A stretch of DNA of 61,545 bases from Bacillota bacterium (GTDB lineage: Bacteria > Bacillota > Sulfobacillia > Sulfobacillales > Sulfobacillaceae). The notes below the pieces were generated by a model. That model was not told where the DNA came from. It worked only from the letters and a program-made list of their open reading frames with translations, and searched no databases. Below are positions 51,390 to 61,044 of the stretch, in pieces (position 1 is the stretch's first letter; the number at the start of each line of letters is the position of its first letter). The translations under genes and the position numbers were made by a program. Location: contig JAKADO010000007.1 of assembly GCA_021820485.1 (NCBI GenBank), positions 1-61,545 of the forward strand. The letters run 5' to 3'.

Positions 51390-52313
51390 TTAGGCCAATC
51401 GCTCCAAAAAGGCGCGAGCCGCCTCGAGGGCTGACTGCATCTGGCTGAAGAGCGGCATGCTCATGAAGCCATGAATCATGCCGTCGTAGCGGATTTGCTC
51501 CACGGTGACGCCGGACTTCTTCAAGGCGTCCGCATAAGCCTCTCCTTCATCCCTCAAGGGATCGTATTCGGCCGTAATCACCAAGGCCGGGGGCAGCCCC
51601 GTCAAGCTTTGCGCCAGTCCCGGGGAGGCTAGGGGATTGGTGACCTCCTCGGGGCCATGCAGATACTGCTCGCCAAACCAGAGCATGACATCCTCCTCCA
51701 GGAAGTAGCCATGGGCGAAGGCCTTCTTGGATTCGGTCGGGGTGGCCATGTCGACGGTGGGATAGAAAAGCAGTTGGGCGAAAATGGGAAATGCGCCGTC
51801 CTGGGTGGCCAACTGCGAAATCACAGCGGCGAAATTCCCACCCGCGCTGTCGCCGGCGACAATCACCTCTCCGTTCTGAAGTCCCCACTTAGGGGCCTCT
51901 TGGGCGACCCAGCGGGTTACCTCATAGCACTCTTGCACCGGTTGCGGAAACTTCGCTTCTGGGGCGAGCGTGTAGTCGACCGACACCACCACCGCGCCCA
52001 ACGCATCGGCAATCCGAGCCGCCATGCCGTGATGGGTGTCGACACTTCCCAGCACGAAGCCACCGCCGTGATAGAAGACAATCGGGCGAGTCAGGCGTTG
52101 TTGAAGCGGTGTGTAGCGGCGGATGGGGACGGGCCCGAACCGGGTCTGAACGGTGGAATCCTCGACCGCTTTCAGCTCGGGTGCCGGAAACATTTTCTCC
52201 AAGAGTTCCGACCCTTGCTTGTTTTGCTCGCGGGCCTCCTCAGGGGTCATGCCTGTAACGGCTAAGGGAGGCGTTTGGGCCAGGAACATTTCGACCATGG
52301 GATCGAGCGGCAT
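51390..52313 (-). CDS. Alpha/beta hydrolase, HSL (type IV) esterase
   Basis: A 307-residue carboxylesterase. The oxyanion motif is HGGGFVLGS, the nucleophile is in [13 protein letters not shown], the acid is in [19 protein letters not shown], and the histidine is in MIHGFMSM. All catalytic residues of the hormone-sensitive-lipase family are present. It hydrolyses short- to medium-chain acyl esters. The start is [13 protein letters not shown], with AGGAGATG upstream. Confidence 0.93.
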   Translation of the reverse strand: MPLDPMVEMFLAQTPPLAVTGMTPEEAREQNKQGSELLEKMFPAPELKAVEDSTVQTRFGPVPIRRYTPLQQRLTRPIVFYHGGGFVLGSVDTHHGMAARIADALGAVVVSVDYTLAPEAKFPQPVQECYEVTRWVAQEAPKWGLQNGEVIVAGDSAGGNFAAVISQLATQDGAFPIFAQLLFYPTVDMATPTESKKAFAHGYFLEEDVMLWFGEQYLHGPEEVTNPLASPGLAQSLTGLPPALVITAEYDPLRDEGEAYADALKKSGVTVEQIRYDGMIHGFMSMPLFSQMQSALEAARAFLERLA

Positions 52314-52503
52314 TGCTTCCTCATCTCCTTCTTCCGGATCCCTTGCCCCCAGGCCACAGGGGAGAGACGATCCTGCGCGGATGCTGGGCGACAGGGGACT
52401 CCTTCACCACAGTTATCCCACGATCAGTTGATGGGGGCAAGAGTCCGCATGGAAAAGCTTTTTGCATCCAGACCATGGTGTGGTTTGACCATCTAGATCC
52501 GTC

Positions 52504-52671
52504 ATGACGATCGTGAAATGGCGCCAATTTGTGGGAGAAGCGGTAGCCAAAGTTAAAGTTGCGTATTCGGCTTTGCCCGGAGCCATGATCGAGCGGTCCA
52601 ATTCGACAATTAAAGATGCGTATCGGCTGGTCCTCCCGCGCGAACGCAAGGATATTTTCTTAAGGCGCTAA
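52504..52671 (+). CDS. Possible small protein, 55 residues
   Basis: The frame MTIVKWRQFVGEAVAKVKVA..., ending KDAYRLVLPRERKDIFLRR, has a helical, basic, protein-like composition. There is no good ribosome site before ATG 52504, so it may be leaderless or not a gene. It stands alone in a 403-bp spacer between divergent/convergent neighbours; the rest of that spacer (52314-52503) shows nothing else. Confidence 0.3.
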   Translation: MTIVKWRQFVGEAVAKVKVAYSALPGAMIERSNSTIKDAYRLVLPRERKDIFLRR

Positions 52672-52716
52672 CGTCCCGGTTAACATTCCCAACGGGGGGC
52701 GGATGTAGGTAACGAT

Positions 52717-53931
52717 TCAACCGATGGTTCGAGCCGTTGATGAACCATCTCGGCCGGTGCGGGTCACCAACAATCCCATGCTAGGAACAACCGAGAGCAG
52801 CACCGCAGCACCAATCGCTGGGCCCAACTTGTGGTGCCCGAGCCATTGCCCGGCTGCCAGCGCACCGATGGGGCCGGCGGCTTGTAGCACGGTCCGGATG
52901 TGAGCAAGGACCACCGGGCGGATACCTTCCGGCAAGGCCTCAAACCGTAATTGCATCACCATGACCGACGTGCCGCCGGCGAGCCCGGTGCTCACGATTA
53001 TCCCCACAAACGCCACAACTGGGTGTGACACGCCCACCCAATACCCGATGATGGCCAAACCCGCGACGGTTTCCATAAGAAACAGGCGAGTCAGTATTGG
53101 CCGCGCAGATCGCCGACTGGGCCAAAACCAGGCCCCAACCGTCCCCATGAGAGCGCCCAAGGCTCCCAAGAGGCCGTAGAAGAACGCCGGGGCGTGCCAA
53201 TCGTGCACCATGACCGGCTCAACCACGGTCAGATCCCCGGACCCGAGATTGCTGAGCCAAAACACGATGAGCGGGCCCCACAGGCGGACATCGGCTCGCA
53301 CGAGAGACCATGGTCGCACGACGGAATGCTCAGATTCGCTGGAACTCGGCACACCGTGCGGGCGTAGGGGGAGTGCCGCCAGATTCAAACCGGCGACCAG
53401 AAAGATCCCACCGGCAATCAGGGCCAACACCGAGAGCGGCACCGCCATCGCCAGCAACCCTCCCGTAATCGACCCGCCCACAGCGGAGATATTCCATCCC
53501 GTTTGCTCTAGCTTCATGGCGAGTGGCAGGCCTTTGTCGGGGATCAACCGCGGCCATAAGCTAGGCCCACCGCTGGCGTTTGCGATAAAGGTCAGGCCCC
53601 AGGCGGCGCTGGCAGCATCGATGAACCACCCATGGCCGACGCCGTGCCCGGTGAGCCAAACCGCGAGAGCGCCGTACACCCCGGCCCGCACACAAAAATC
53701 CGCGACCATCACCGGGCGGACCCCGAAACGGAGAAACAACCGGGCCACGATCGGGCCACCCCCTAACACAGGAGCCGTGGACCAAAAGCTCAACCAACCC
53801 AGTTCCTGGGCGCCGTGGACATGGGTCGCCAGGGTCCAATAGAGGGCCACTTGAAAAGCGTTGCCCCACCACGCGGACGCCGTGTCACCAATCCAGTAGC
53901 GCAGGAACTGAGGATATTGCCCAATAGACAT
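52717..53931 (-). CDS. MFS transporter
   Basis: A 404-residue major-facilitator protein with about 12 hydrophobic segments, beginning MSIGQYPQFLRYWIGDTASA. It resembles macrolide-efflux/enterobactin-exporter-like MFS proteins with weak motif A. Monocistronic; substrate unknown. It is not closely similar, by eye, to the RiPP-cluster exporter at 24891 beyond the shared fold. Confidence 0.8.
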   Translation of the reverse strand: MSIGQYPQFLRYWIGDTASAWWGNAFQVALYWTLATHVHGAQELGWLSFWSTAPVLGGGPIVARLFLRFGVRPVMVADFCVRAGVYGALAVWLTGHGVGHGWFIDAASAAWGLTFIANASGGPSLWPRLIPDKGLPLAMKLEQTGWNISAVGGSITGGLLAMAVPLSVLALIAGGIFLVAGLNLAALPLRPHGVPSSSESEHSVVRPWSLVRADVRLWGPLIVFWLSNLGSGDLTVVEPVMVHDWHAPAFFYGLLGALGALMGTVGAWFWPSRRSARPILTRLFLMETVAGLAIIGYWVGVSHPVVAFVGIIVSTGLAGGTSVMVMQLRFEALPEGIRPVVLAHIRTVLQAAGPIGALAAGQWLGHHKLGPAIGAAVLLSVVPSMGLLVTRTGRDGSSTARTIG

Positions 53932-54228
53932 AGCAATCCCCTCGTTAAGATAAATTGGCTAAATTCTCATCGAGAGGAGTCTACGGGGGCGTTAAGCGAA
54001 AGGTCGGAGCGCCGATTGTCGTCATGCCCATGGTCGAACCGCCTTTCGGGAAAGGGTTGCCTTATTTTAGCATGGTCGTCACCTACTGCCAAGTTGAACC
54101 AGATTTGCGAGAGGCCGATGACGATGAGCCACCATTTCGGGTTTCCTTGTCACCACCGCATCCACTGTTTGGCTCAGTATGCAACTTTATGGTCAAAAAA
54201 AGGAAGATGAACCCCGAGAACCCGATCC
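53932..54228. other. Gap between two transporter genes
   Basis: I see no gene with start signals here. Open frames of 100-120 codons overlap in several phases and look like by-products of the repeat that follows. Promoters for the divergent MFS genes presumably lie in this stretch. Confidence 0.35.
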
Positions 54229-54291
54229 CAGTACGGATCTTTATTGTCGCAGTACGCATCTTTATTGGCCATTGCGCACCTATATTGTCAA
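54229..54291 (+). repeat. Three tandem 21-bp repeats upstream of an MFS pump
   Basis: Unit 1 (54229-54249) and unit 2 (54250-54270) differ at three positions; both contain AGTACG-n-ATCTTTATTG. Unit 3 (54271-54291) is degenerate but keeps TGCGCAC-CT-TATTGTC. A 21-bp period equals two helical turns, so repeats would face the same side of the DNA. That suits an operator array for the efflux pump 148 bp downstream. It is not a CRISPR, as there are no spacers. Confidence 0.65.
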
Positions 54292-54438
54292 CCGACACAT
54301 GGCGAGTCTGATGGAAAGACAGCCCTGGGCTGGCCGGGGCAGACGTCATGTAGTAAACTAGAGAAATCGTGATTTTGTGCGGCATTTCCTGTTCGCACTT
54401 CAACCCATGAATCACATGGAAATAAAAAGGAGCCCACA

Positions 54439-55893
54439 TTGACACACGAGAAGCCCTTGGAGACTCCCCGTTCCTTCAACCGCGCCTTGATTATGGCGGT
54501 GATGCTGGCGGGGGCGTTTGTCGCCATCCTAAACGAGACACTGTTGAACGTCGCATTGCCACGGATCATGCATGATTTCCACGTAACGGCCAATGCCGCG
54601 CAATGGCTGACGACCGCATACATGCTGACCAATGGGGTATTGATTCCCGTGACCGCCTTTTTGGTGCAAAAGTTTTCGACTCGCGGGCTCTTCATGGCCG
54701 GCATGGGACTTTTTGCCGCCGGGACCCTGTTGGCCGGCGTCTCACCGCAATTTGGCGTGCTCTTGGCGGCCCGCGTGGTGCAAGCGAGCGGAGCAGCGAT
54801 TGTGCTACCGTTGTTGATGAATGTCATTTTGACCATTTATCCGATGGAGCAGCGCGGCGCCGCCATGGGATTGGTCGGTCTTGTCATCACTTTTGCGCCG
54901 GCCATTGGCCCGACTCTCTCGGGCTGGCTGATTGGCCATGAATCGTGGCACGTGCTCTTCTTCATTGTACTTCCGATAGCGGTGTTGGATCTGCTGTTCG
55001 CCTTCAAGGCGCTCCCCAACGTGCTCACTGTGACCAATCCCCGGATAGATGCGGCCTCCATCATCCTATCCACCATGGGATTCGGCGGACTGCTCTACGG
55101 CTTCAGCGAGGCGGGCAGCGTCGGCTGGCATTCCGCCAGCGTTTGGGTGCCGCTGGCGGTCGCGGTGGTGGCTCTCCTTGTCTTTGTGCGGCGGCAGTTT
55201 TCGCTGACCGTGCCGATGCTGGAGTTTCGCGTGTTTCGGGTTCGCATGTTTACCCTTTCCACCATCATTACAATTATGGTGTTCATGAGCATGTTTTCCT
55301 CCATGCTGCTTCTGCCGCTCTATCTCCAAAACGTGCGGGGCTTCAGTCCGTTAGCCTCCGGGCTTTTGGTCATGCCGGGCGCCATCGCCATGGGCATTAT
55401 GTCCCCCATCTCCGGACGCATCTTTGACAAGGTGGGTGGACGCTGGCTGGGGATTGTCGGATCGGTGTTCCTGGCCGCCACCATGGTTCGGTTTGCCCAC
55501 CTGAGCGTCTCCACCAGCTATGGGTCGCTGATGGTCGCCTATGTGTTCATGATGCTGGGCATGTCGCTTATCATGATGCCGGTGATGACGTCGGGGCTCA
55601 ACCGGCTGCCGCCGGATCTCTATCCGCATGGCACTGCCGTGTCCAATACGCTGCAGCAGGTTGCGGGCGCTGTGGGGACAGCACTGTTGGTGACGATCAT
55701 GACCGATGGCGCGAAATCGTGGATGACATCGCATCTCCGGGATGCCGCAACCGCCAATTCGGCGGCGCTCATCCAACAAGCGAGCATTCATGGCATGGAT
55801 CGGGCCTTTATGGCGGGAGCGTTCTTTGCGTTCTTGTCCTTGGCGCTCTCGTTTTTCGTCCAAAGGCCTATCCCTCACGGGGCGCAATCCTAG
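54439..55893 (+). CDS. DHA2-type multidrug MFS transporter (EmrB/QacA-like)
   Basis: A 484-residue, 14-TM drug:H+ antiporter. The TM1 motif ILNETLLNVALPRIM and the TM5 motif C-like GLVITFAPAIGPTLSGWLIG are typical of DHA2 pumps. It starts at TTG 54439 with AAGGAG upstream. No regulator gene is adjacent; the tandem repeats upstream may bind one encoded elsewhere. Confidence 0.92.
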   Translation: MTHEKPLETPRSFNRALIMAVMLAGAFVAILNETLLNVALPRIMHDFHVTANAAQWLTTAYMLTNGVLIPVTAFLVQKFSTRGLFMAGMGLFAAGTLLAGVSPQFGVLLAARVVQASGAAIVLPLLMNVILTIYPMEQRGAAMGLVGLVITFAPAIGPTLSGWLIGHESWHVLFFIVLPIAVLDLLFAFKALPNVLTVTNPRIDAASIILSTMGFGGLLYGFSEAGSVGWHSASVWVPLAVAVVALLVFVRRQFSLTVPMLEFRVFRVRMFTLSTIITIMVFMSMFSSMLLLPLYLQNVRGFSPLASGLLVMPGAIAMGIMSPISGRIFDKVGGRWLGIVGSVFLAATMVRFAHLSVSTSYGSLMVAYVFMMLGMSLIMMPVMTSGLNRLPPDLYPHGTAVSNTLQQVAGAVGTALLVTIMTDGAKSWMTSHLRDAATANSAALIQQASIHGMDRAFMAGAFFAFLSLALSFFVQRPIPHGAQS

Positions 55894-55970
55894 AGCCTAT
55901 CAAGGCGTCTCGGTGGGTGTCGACATGATAGAGTAAGAGGAGCGACACATTCGGAACCGGGGGGAAGATC

Positions 55971-57065
55971 ATGAGCGATGAGAAGACTCTGATGGCCGCC
56001 TATCAGGAGGCGCCGTACCACGTGGCAGGACACGGCGCCCGGACCCTGGAGGTGCTCAAAGAAGCCTTCTACGACCGGGACGGCGAGGAAGAGAGCGACC
56101 TCTACGGGAAAGGCCGCGTGATTGAGGACTTTCAAGAAAAAGTGGCCCGGTATCTGGGCAAGGAAGCGGCGGTGTTTTTCCCGAGCGGGACCATGGCGCA
56201 GCAAATCGCCTTGCGCATTTGGTGCGATCGGAAAGGAATTCCCAAAGTCGCCTATCACCCCCTCTGCCATTTGGAAATCCACGAACAGGATGGACTCAAG
56301 ATGCTGCACCGCATCGAGCCGGTGCTGCTGGCGGACCGGACGCGACTCATCGAGATGGCGGACGTCACATCAATGCCGGACGACGTCTCCTGCCTACTCT
56401 TGGAGCTTCCGCAAAGGGAAATTGGCGGCGAACTGCCTCAATACGGCGAGCTTGAGGCGATGTCGTCGTGGTGCCAAGAAAAGGGTGTCAAGCGGCATTT
56501 GGATGGCGCGCGCCTCTTCGAAACGCTGCCTTATTATCAAAAGTCTGCGGCGGAAGTCGCGTCGTTGTTTGACAGTGTCTACGTCTCCTTCTACAAGGGG
56601 ATTGGCGGCGTGGCCGGCGCCATATTGGCGGGGGACGCCGACTTCATACAAGAAGCGATTGTCTGGAAGCGGCGCCATGGCGGAGACCTCATCAGCCTCT
56701 ATCCCTATATCGTGGCCGCCAACCATTACTTCGATCGCCGCGTCGGAAAGATGGCGCAGTATTATGCGGAGGCCAAGGAGTTGGCGGCGCTGTTCAACAG
56801 CTGCCACGGCGTGTCGACCCGGCCCGAGGTGCCGGTGACCAATATGTTTCACGTGCATTTCGCGCGGCCCAAGGGCGAGATGGAGCCGATTCTGGCCCGC
56901 GTCTATCAGGAGACCGGCGTCGGTTTCGTGGGCGCGTTGCGGGACTTCGGAAAGCATGCCTCCTATTTCGAGCTGAGCCTCGGTGATCTTTATGAAACGG
57001 TGCCGCGAGACTCCCTGCGGCGGGCGTTTCGGTTGCTGGATGAAGCGCTCTCCGAAAGGGTCTAG
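55971..57065 (+). CDS. Threonine aldolase-family PLP enzyme
   Basis: A 364-residue fold-type I PLP enzyme of the beta-eliminating lyase/threonine aldolase family. It would cleave threonine or allo-threonine to glycine and acetaldehyde. The PLP lysine is in SVYVSFYKGIGGVAG. The Asp that binds the pyridine is in RHLDGARLFE. AAVFFPSGTMAQQIALRIWC fits the cofactor phosphate-binding loop. GGGGGAAG lies before ATG 55971. A terminator follows. Confidence 0.85.
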   Translation: MSDEKTLMAAYQEAPYHVAGHGARTLEVLKEAFYDRDGEEESDLYGKGRVIEDFQEKVARYLGKEAAVFFPSGTMAQQIALRIWCDRKGIPKVAYHPLCHLEIHEQDGLKMLHRIEPVLLADRTRLIEMADVTSMPDDVSCLLLELPQREIGGELPQYGELEAMSSWCQEKGVKRHLDGARLFETLPYYQKSAAEVASLFDSVYVSFYKGIGGVAGAILAGDADFIQEAIVWKRRHGGDLISLYPYIVAANHYFDRRVGKMAQYYAEAKELAALFNSCHGVSTRPEVPVTNMFHVHFARPKGEMEPILARVYQETGVGFVGALRDFGKHASYFELSLGDLYETVPRDSLRRAFRLLDEALSERV

Positions 57066-57087
57066 AAGAGTTTCGAGCCATTGATGA

Positions 57088-57124
57088 AAGCGCCTCCCCC
57101 ATGATTGGCGGGGCGCTTTTTCGC
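57088..57124 (+). terminator. Terminator after the aldolase gene
   Basis: AAGCGCCTCCCC pairs with GGGGCGCTT around CATGATTGGC, with one bulge, followed by a T-run (TTTTTCG). Confidence 0.8.
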
Positions 57125-57191
57125 GTGTGCCTACGGGCGTGAGTGCCATTGGCTACAGAGGTTCCCGCTTGGAGGAATTTTCCGTCCCTTT

Positions 57192-57220
57192 TTCTTCTTC
57201 TGACCAAAAGCTGGTATAAT
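57192..57220 (+). promoter_or_regulatory. Extended -10 promoter of the HelD-like gene
   Basis: TGGTATAAT (57212-57220) is a perfect extended -10. A poor -35 (TTCTTC at 57192-57197) lies 17 bp upstream. The gene start is 40 bp downstream. Confidence 0.65.
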
Positions 57221-57259
57221 TCTAGTTCCGTTTGATATCGCGAAGGAGGAGCCTCTGGC

Positions 57260-59116
57260 ATGAGCCATGGAGCGGAACCTGCGGATTTGAACCACGAGCA
57301 AGCCATCTTGGATTCATGGGCGGAATGGATCGAAAAGGAGCTGCCGGAACGACGGGCGAGTGCCGATCGGGCCTATAAGCGGGCCTTGCAGATTGGCGAC
57401 GAGCCGGCTTGGCAGCATGCGGAGATTGTCGAGCGGAGCTATGGGCAGTTGGAGGAGATGCGCTCCCGCCAAGACCCGTATTTTGCCCGCATTCGCGGAC
57501 AGATGAGGGATGCCGACGGCGAACCGTTTGAGGTGGACTTGCGGGTGCATCGATATCACCGTTCGGAGGCATTTCCTGTCTCGTCGGGCGGTGAGATGCT
57601 GGACATCAGCCACTTGGCGCCGCTGGCCGACTTGGTGCGAAACCCGGCCCAGAAGGAACTGCAGTTGACGCTGCGGGATCGGGAGTTCTTGGACTGGCTG
57701 GACCGCGGGGGTGCCAATCCGTCGGTGAAGGTCTTGGATTGCACTGTGGAGGATATCGAACTCGAAGGCGGCCGGGTGGTGCGGGTCGCCCCCCGCTATG
57801 GCGCTATTTTCGAGGACCGGGTGCGGCGGCGCTTGGGGCAATCGGCGACGCCCGCGCTGGACATCCTGGCTGACGTGCTGGACCAAGAGCAAAACGCTAT
57901 CATTGCCAACCGCGATCCGGCCCTGCAGCTGGTCATTCTGGATGGGCCCGCCGGCACCGGAAAAACCGTGGTAGCTGCCCACCGCATTGCCGTCGCAGCA
58001 CCGCCCGAGAGTCCCGGATTATATTTGACCCCGACGACGACTCTACGCGACTATGTGCGCCCCGTGCTGCCCCGATTGGGTCTGGAGCGGGCACGGGCCA
58101 ATGCTTGGAGTCTAGTTGACCTCGCGGCGATGATGTGGCCGGACTTCCCTTGGGATGATGACATGCTGGGCATCGTGCCGGAATCCTCGGCGACGCGAGA
58201 GGAATGGACCCAGGCATTTGAGACGGTCCGAAAAAGGATCCCCAACGCCAGTCCCGAGCGCATCTATCGCGAGGCCGCCCCGCATCTCGGGCGCACGGTC
58301 GGCCGCAGCTTCGGATTGCATGACGTTGCCGCATTATTGTGGCTCGGCGCCTGGTCGCGCCGGCCCCGTCCCAAACCGGAGCCGGATTGGGTCATTATTG
58401 ACGAGGCCCAAGCCGTTCCCATCTTGGCTTATGAGGCCATTCGCGAATGGCTCGGACCGGGAGTCTCGTGGATCTTGGCCGGCGACTTGATGCAGCAAGG
58501 CAGCCATCATGACTGGGACGGTTGGTCGTTGATTCAACAGGCACTGGGGTTAAGCGCACGCCGTGTCGCCCACCTGTGGCTTTCGCGCAGTTACCGGGTG
58601 CCGCCCAAAATTCACGCGGCGGCAGAACGCTTGCGATTGGCGCTGAATGCTGAGGCGAAGCCCAGCGAGAGCGTGCCTTGGCACTTGCATGCCGGGCAGG
58701 TGACTGTCACCAAGGCGGTGACTCCGGAAGAATTGGTGCAGGATACGCGTGCGCGGCTTGAGGCTGCCCTCGATGCCGGGATTGTGTCGATAGCTCTCTT
58801 GGCGCCGGATATAGATCGCATGGCATATTGGGAACAGGAAATGTCCCGGTGGGGTCGTGATTTCCAAGTGCTGCACGGCAATGCGGCATATCGGGGCGGC
58901 GTGGTGCTGACGACCCTGGATATGGTGCGGGGCCTGGAATTTGATGGGGTCTTGATACTGGATGCAAATGCTGCGCATTACCCGAACACCCCAGCCGCTG
59001 CTCGATCCCTGTACACGTCGCTGACGCGATCGCGCCGAGTGGCCGACCTCTTGGCTTTGGACACCCACGCCATGGAACCCTCTCCATGGCTTCCCGTAAT
59101 TGAGCCGGGGCTTTAG
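57260..59116 (+). CDS. UvrD/HelD-like superfamily 1 helicase
   Basis: A 618-residue SF1A-type NTPase. A long N-terminal helical region (residues 1-110, ILDSWAEWIEKELPERRASA) fits the HelD coiled coil that enters the RNA polymerase secondary channel. Walker A is LDGPAGTGKTVVAA (~227-240). Walker B is DWVIIDEAQAVP (~375). The C-terminal motif is SLYTSLTRSRRVADLLAL. HelD recycles stalled RNA polymerase in Gram-positives. At 618 residues it is shorter than B. subtilis HelD (~770), so a compact variant. GAAGGAGGAG precedes ATG 57260. Confidence 0.82.
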   Translation: MSHGAEPADLNHEQAILDSWAEWIEKELPERRASADRAYKRALQIGDEPAWQHAEIVERSYGQLEEMRSRQDPYFARIRGQMRDADGEPFEVDLRVHRYHRSEAFPVSSGGEMLDISHLAPLADLVRNPAQKELQLTLRDREFLDWLDRGGANPSVKVLDCTVEDIELEGGRVVRVAPRYGAIFEDRVRRRLGQSATPALDILADVLDQEQNAIIANRDPALQLVILDGPAGTGKTVVAAHRIAVAAPPESPGLYLTPTTTLRDYVRPVLPRLGLERARANAWSLVDLAAMMWPDFPWDDDMLGIVPESSATREEWTQAFETVRKRIPNASPERIYREAAPHLGRTVGRSFGLHDVAALLWLGAWSRRPRPKPEPDWVIIDEAQAVPILAYEAIREWLGPGVSWILAGDLMQQGSHHDWDGWSLIQQALGLSARRVAHLWLSRSYRVPPKIHAAAERLRLALNAEAKPSESVPWHLHAGQVTVTKAVTPEELVQDTRARLEAALDAGIVSIALLAPDIDRMAYWEQEMSRWGRDFQVLHGNAAYRGGVVLTTLDMVRGLEFDGVLILDANAAHYPNTPAAARSLYTSLTRSRRVADLLALDTHAMEPSPWLPVIEPGL

Positions 59117-59209
59117 GTTCTCTCGAAGAGAACTTCCGGCGGCGAATTCCGACCTAGTTCTGAAAAGAGGCGTCGATTAGGGCAGAATCCCTGGAAAGGG
59201 GGGAATGGC

Positions 59210-59590
59210 ATGGCGGCATTGACGCATACCTGTCTATTTGCCGACGACGTACAGCGTTTCCTGGAATTCTATGGCGCGATATTGGGCCTGGAGCCGGTGA
59301 TCTATGGAGACGCCTACGCCGAACTCGCCACGACGGGAGCGACGCTGGCCATTTATGACGTCGCGGAGCAGAACGCATTGGCGCCTGGTTCGGCGGAATC
59401 CGGCGCCAACCGAAGCATGATTCTTGAGTTCAACGTGGCCGACGTGGAAGGGGAGTATGAGCGACTCACCGGGATGGGCGTTCCCATTGTAAAGGGGCTC
59501 ACCACGCAGGAGTGGGGGAACCGCTCGTTCTATTGTCGCGATCCCGAGGGCAATCTTGTCAATTTCTATGCCAGAGTCGGCGGGGCCTGA
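59210..59590 (+). CDS. VOC (glyoxalase/bleomycin-resistance) family protein
   Basis: The 126-residue protein has two betaalphabetabetabeta modules: THTCLFADDVQRFLEFYGAI at the start and FYCRDPEGNLVNFYARVG at the end. The metal-ligand His (TH at residue 6) and Glu/Asn positions are partly kept. The family includes glyoxalases, dioxygenases and drug-binding proteins; the substrate is not readable. AAGGGGGG precedes ATG 59210. Confidence 0.88.
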   Translation: MAALTHTCLFADDVQRFLEFYGAILGLEPVIYGDAYAELATTGATLAIYDVAEQNALAPGSAESGANRSMILEFNVADVEGEYERLTGMGVPIVKGLTTQEWGNRSFYCRDPEGNLVNFYARVGGA

Positions 59591-59686
59591 GCGCATGGGG
59601 AAGTGCGGCCTATCGAGTCCGCTGATCACAGCCGAGTTGAAGAAAATCGGCTGCCCGGCCGTCATGGTGGCACTTGGGGGTACGGC

Positions 59687-60154
59687 ATGAACGCAAAAAC
59701 CCTTAAAGCCCTCGACCGCATAAAAGACGCCATCAATGCCGAATACGGCATTCAAGACGGAATTCCGGCCATCAACCACGGCCCGTGCGGCGTGTTTGCC
59801 CAGGTCTTTTTCTTGGCATGGAATGCGCGCTTTCGGGAAAAGGTCCATATCTCCTTTGTGATGACACCATCGCGCGATGAATGCGACCATGTGTGCATCC
59901 GGCTTCCTTCCGGAGAACTCTACGATGGGGGAATCGGCGTGCACGCCGACCGCCATTATGGGCAGCAATTCGTGATGGACGACATGGTCATCTATGATGA
60001 GGGGCTGTTGGACAAATGGTCCTATGGGCTCGCCCGAACCTATCCCCGTTTTTGCCCGCATTTCAATCGTGCCGTAGTTGAGTCCATCGTGGAGGCCGTT
60101 TTGGAACAGCTCTTCCATGACCTTTCAGGCGACCCGGAATTTACGACTCTGTGA
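59687..60154 (+). CDS. Hypothetical protein with possible Cys-His catalytic pair
   Basis: A 155-residue protein from ATG 59687 (GGGGG six bases upstream; the frame is open from 59603). The region INHGPCGVFAQVFFLAWNAR puts a Cys at the start of a helix. ECDHVCIRLPSGELYDGGIG puts a His before a strand, followed by Asp. This is the layout of papain-like or NlpC/transglutaminase-like cysteine enzymes and resembles phage- or plasmid-type proteins. I infer the catalytic pair only from spacing; function unknown. Confidence 0.55.
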   Translation: MNAKTLKALDRIKDAINAEYGIQDGIPAINHGPCGVFAQVFFLAWNARFREKVHISFVMTPSRDECDHVCIRLPSGELYDGGIGVHADRHYGQQFVMDDMVIYDEGLLDKWSYGLARTYPRFCPHFNRAVVESIVEAVLEQLFHDLSGDPEFTTL

Positions 60155-60346
60155 CCGCTCGTCGGATCGGGAGACCAGGCGCCCTTAGTCGCAGGACGCG
60201 CGGGCGGAATGGCGTGCGTGGATGGATGAATCCTGCGATGACAGCGCCTCTAGGTCCCACGGCTGTGATATGGTATCCCCAAAGATGCCGCATCCTTACA
60301 GTTCGAGCATCGAAACGGGCGCCTCAGGCCGAACGGAGAAATGCGA

Positions 60347-60985
60347 ATGTTTGGAATCACGATGCCCCATTTGGCAGCCTTCGTCGTGATAGCCGTCGCG
60401 GTGATTGTGATTCCGGGGCCAAGCGTGTTGTTTGTCGTGTCGCGAGCGTTGTCCAATGGCCGACGGGTGGCCTGGCTCAGCGTTCTCGGGAACACCGCGG
60501 GGGAATACATCCAGGTAGTCGTGGTAGCCTTCGGACTGGGCGCGCTGGCCGAGCAATCCCTGGGGTTGTTTACTGTCCTGAAGTTGGCGGGTGGCCTGTA
60601 TCTTGTCTATTTGGGCGTCAAGACTTTTCGCGAGCGGGGTCAGTTCGAGGCTCAAGCGTCTGGTGAGCAAAAGCGTTTCCGTCACCCGTTCATCGAGGGC
60701 GCCATCGTTGGCGTAACCAACCCAAAAACGGTCGTGTTTTTAGCATCCATTCTTCCGCAGTTCGTAACCCTTTCGGCAGGCCATGTAGCCGCGCAAATCT
60801 TGTTTTTGGGACTCATCTTTTCGGCAATCGCCGTCGTCTCCGACTCGGCTTGGGCACTTCTGGCTGGGGTTGCGCGCAATTGGTTTGCGCGCTCTCCCCG
60901 CCGGCTCGCCATGATGGGAGGCGCCGGGGGACTGGCGATTACCGCCATTGGGCTCGGGCTATTGGTGTCCGGCCGGAGAACCTAA
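60347..60985 (+). CDS. LysE/RhtB family exporter
   Basis: The 212-residue protein MFGITMPHLAAFVVIAVAVI... has six hydrophobic segments. IPGPSVLFVVSRALSNGRRV and GGLYLVYLGVKTF are the LysE/RhtB signatures. KTVVFLASILPQFV is also typical. It exports an amino acid or homoserine-type compound. ATG 60347 was chosen because GGAG lies eight bases upstream; ATG 60341 is too close. Confidence 0.9.
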   Translation: MFGITMPHLAAFVVIAVAVIVIPGPSVLFVVSRALSNGRRVAWLSVLGNTAGEYIQVVVVAFGLGALAEQSLGLFTVLKLAGGLYLVYLGVKTFRERGQFEAQASGEQKRFRHPFIEGAIVGVTNPKTVVFLASILPQFVTLSAGHVAAQILFLGLIFSAIAVVSDSAWALLAGVARNWFARSPRRLAMMGGAGGLAITAIGLGLLVSGRRT

Positions 60986-61044
60986 GGCGGGTCCCGATGC
61001 CTGGGAGGCGATGCTCCCGGCACCGGGTGTCCGTTGAAGGGCCG

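Noticed and set aside
54229-54291. Possible CRISPR array
   Set aside because: Units are directly adjacent with no spacers and no cas genes are present in the window.
54179-54361. Frames with a seven-residue repeat (STDLYCR/STHLYWP)
   Set aside because: The repeat is a by-product of the 21-bp DNA repeat, which is open in several phases. There is no ribosome site.
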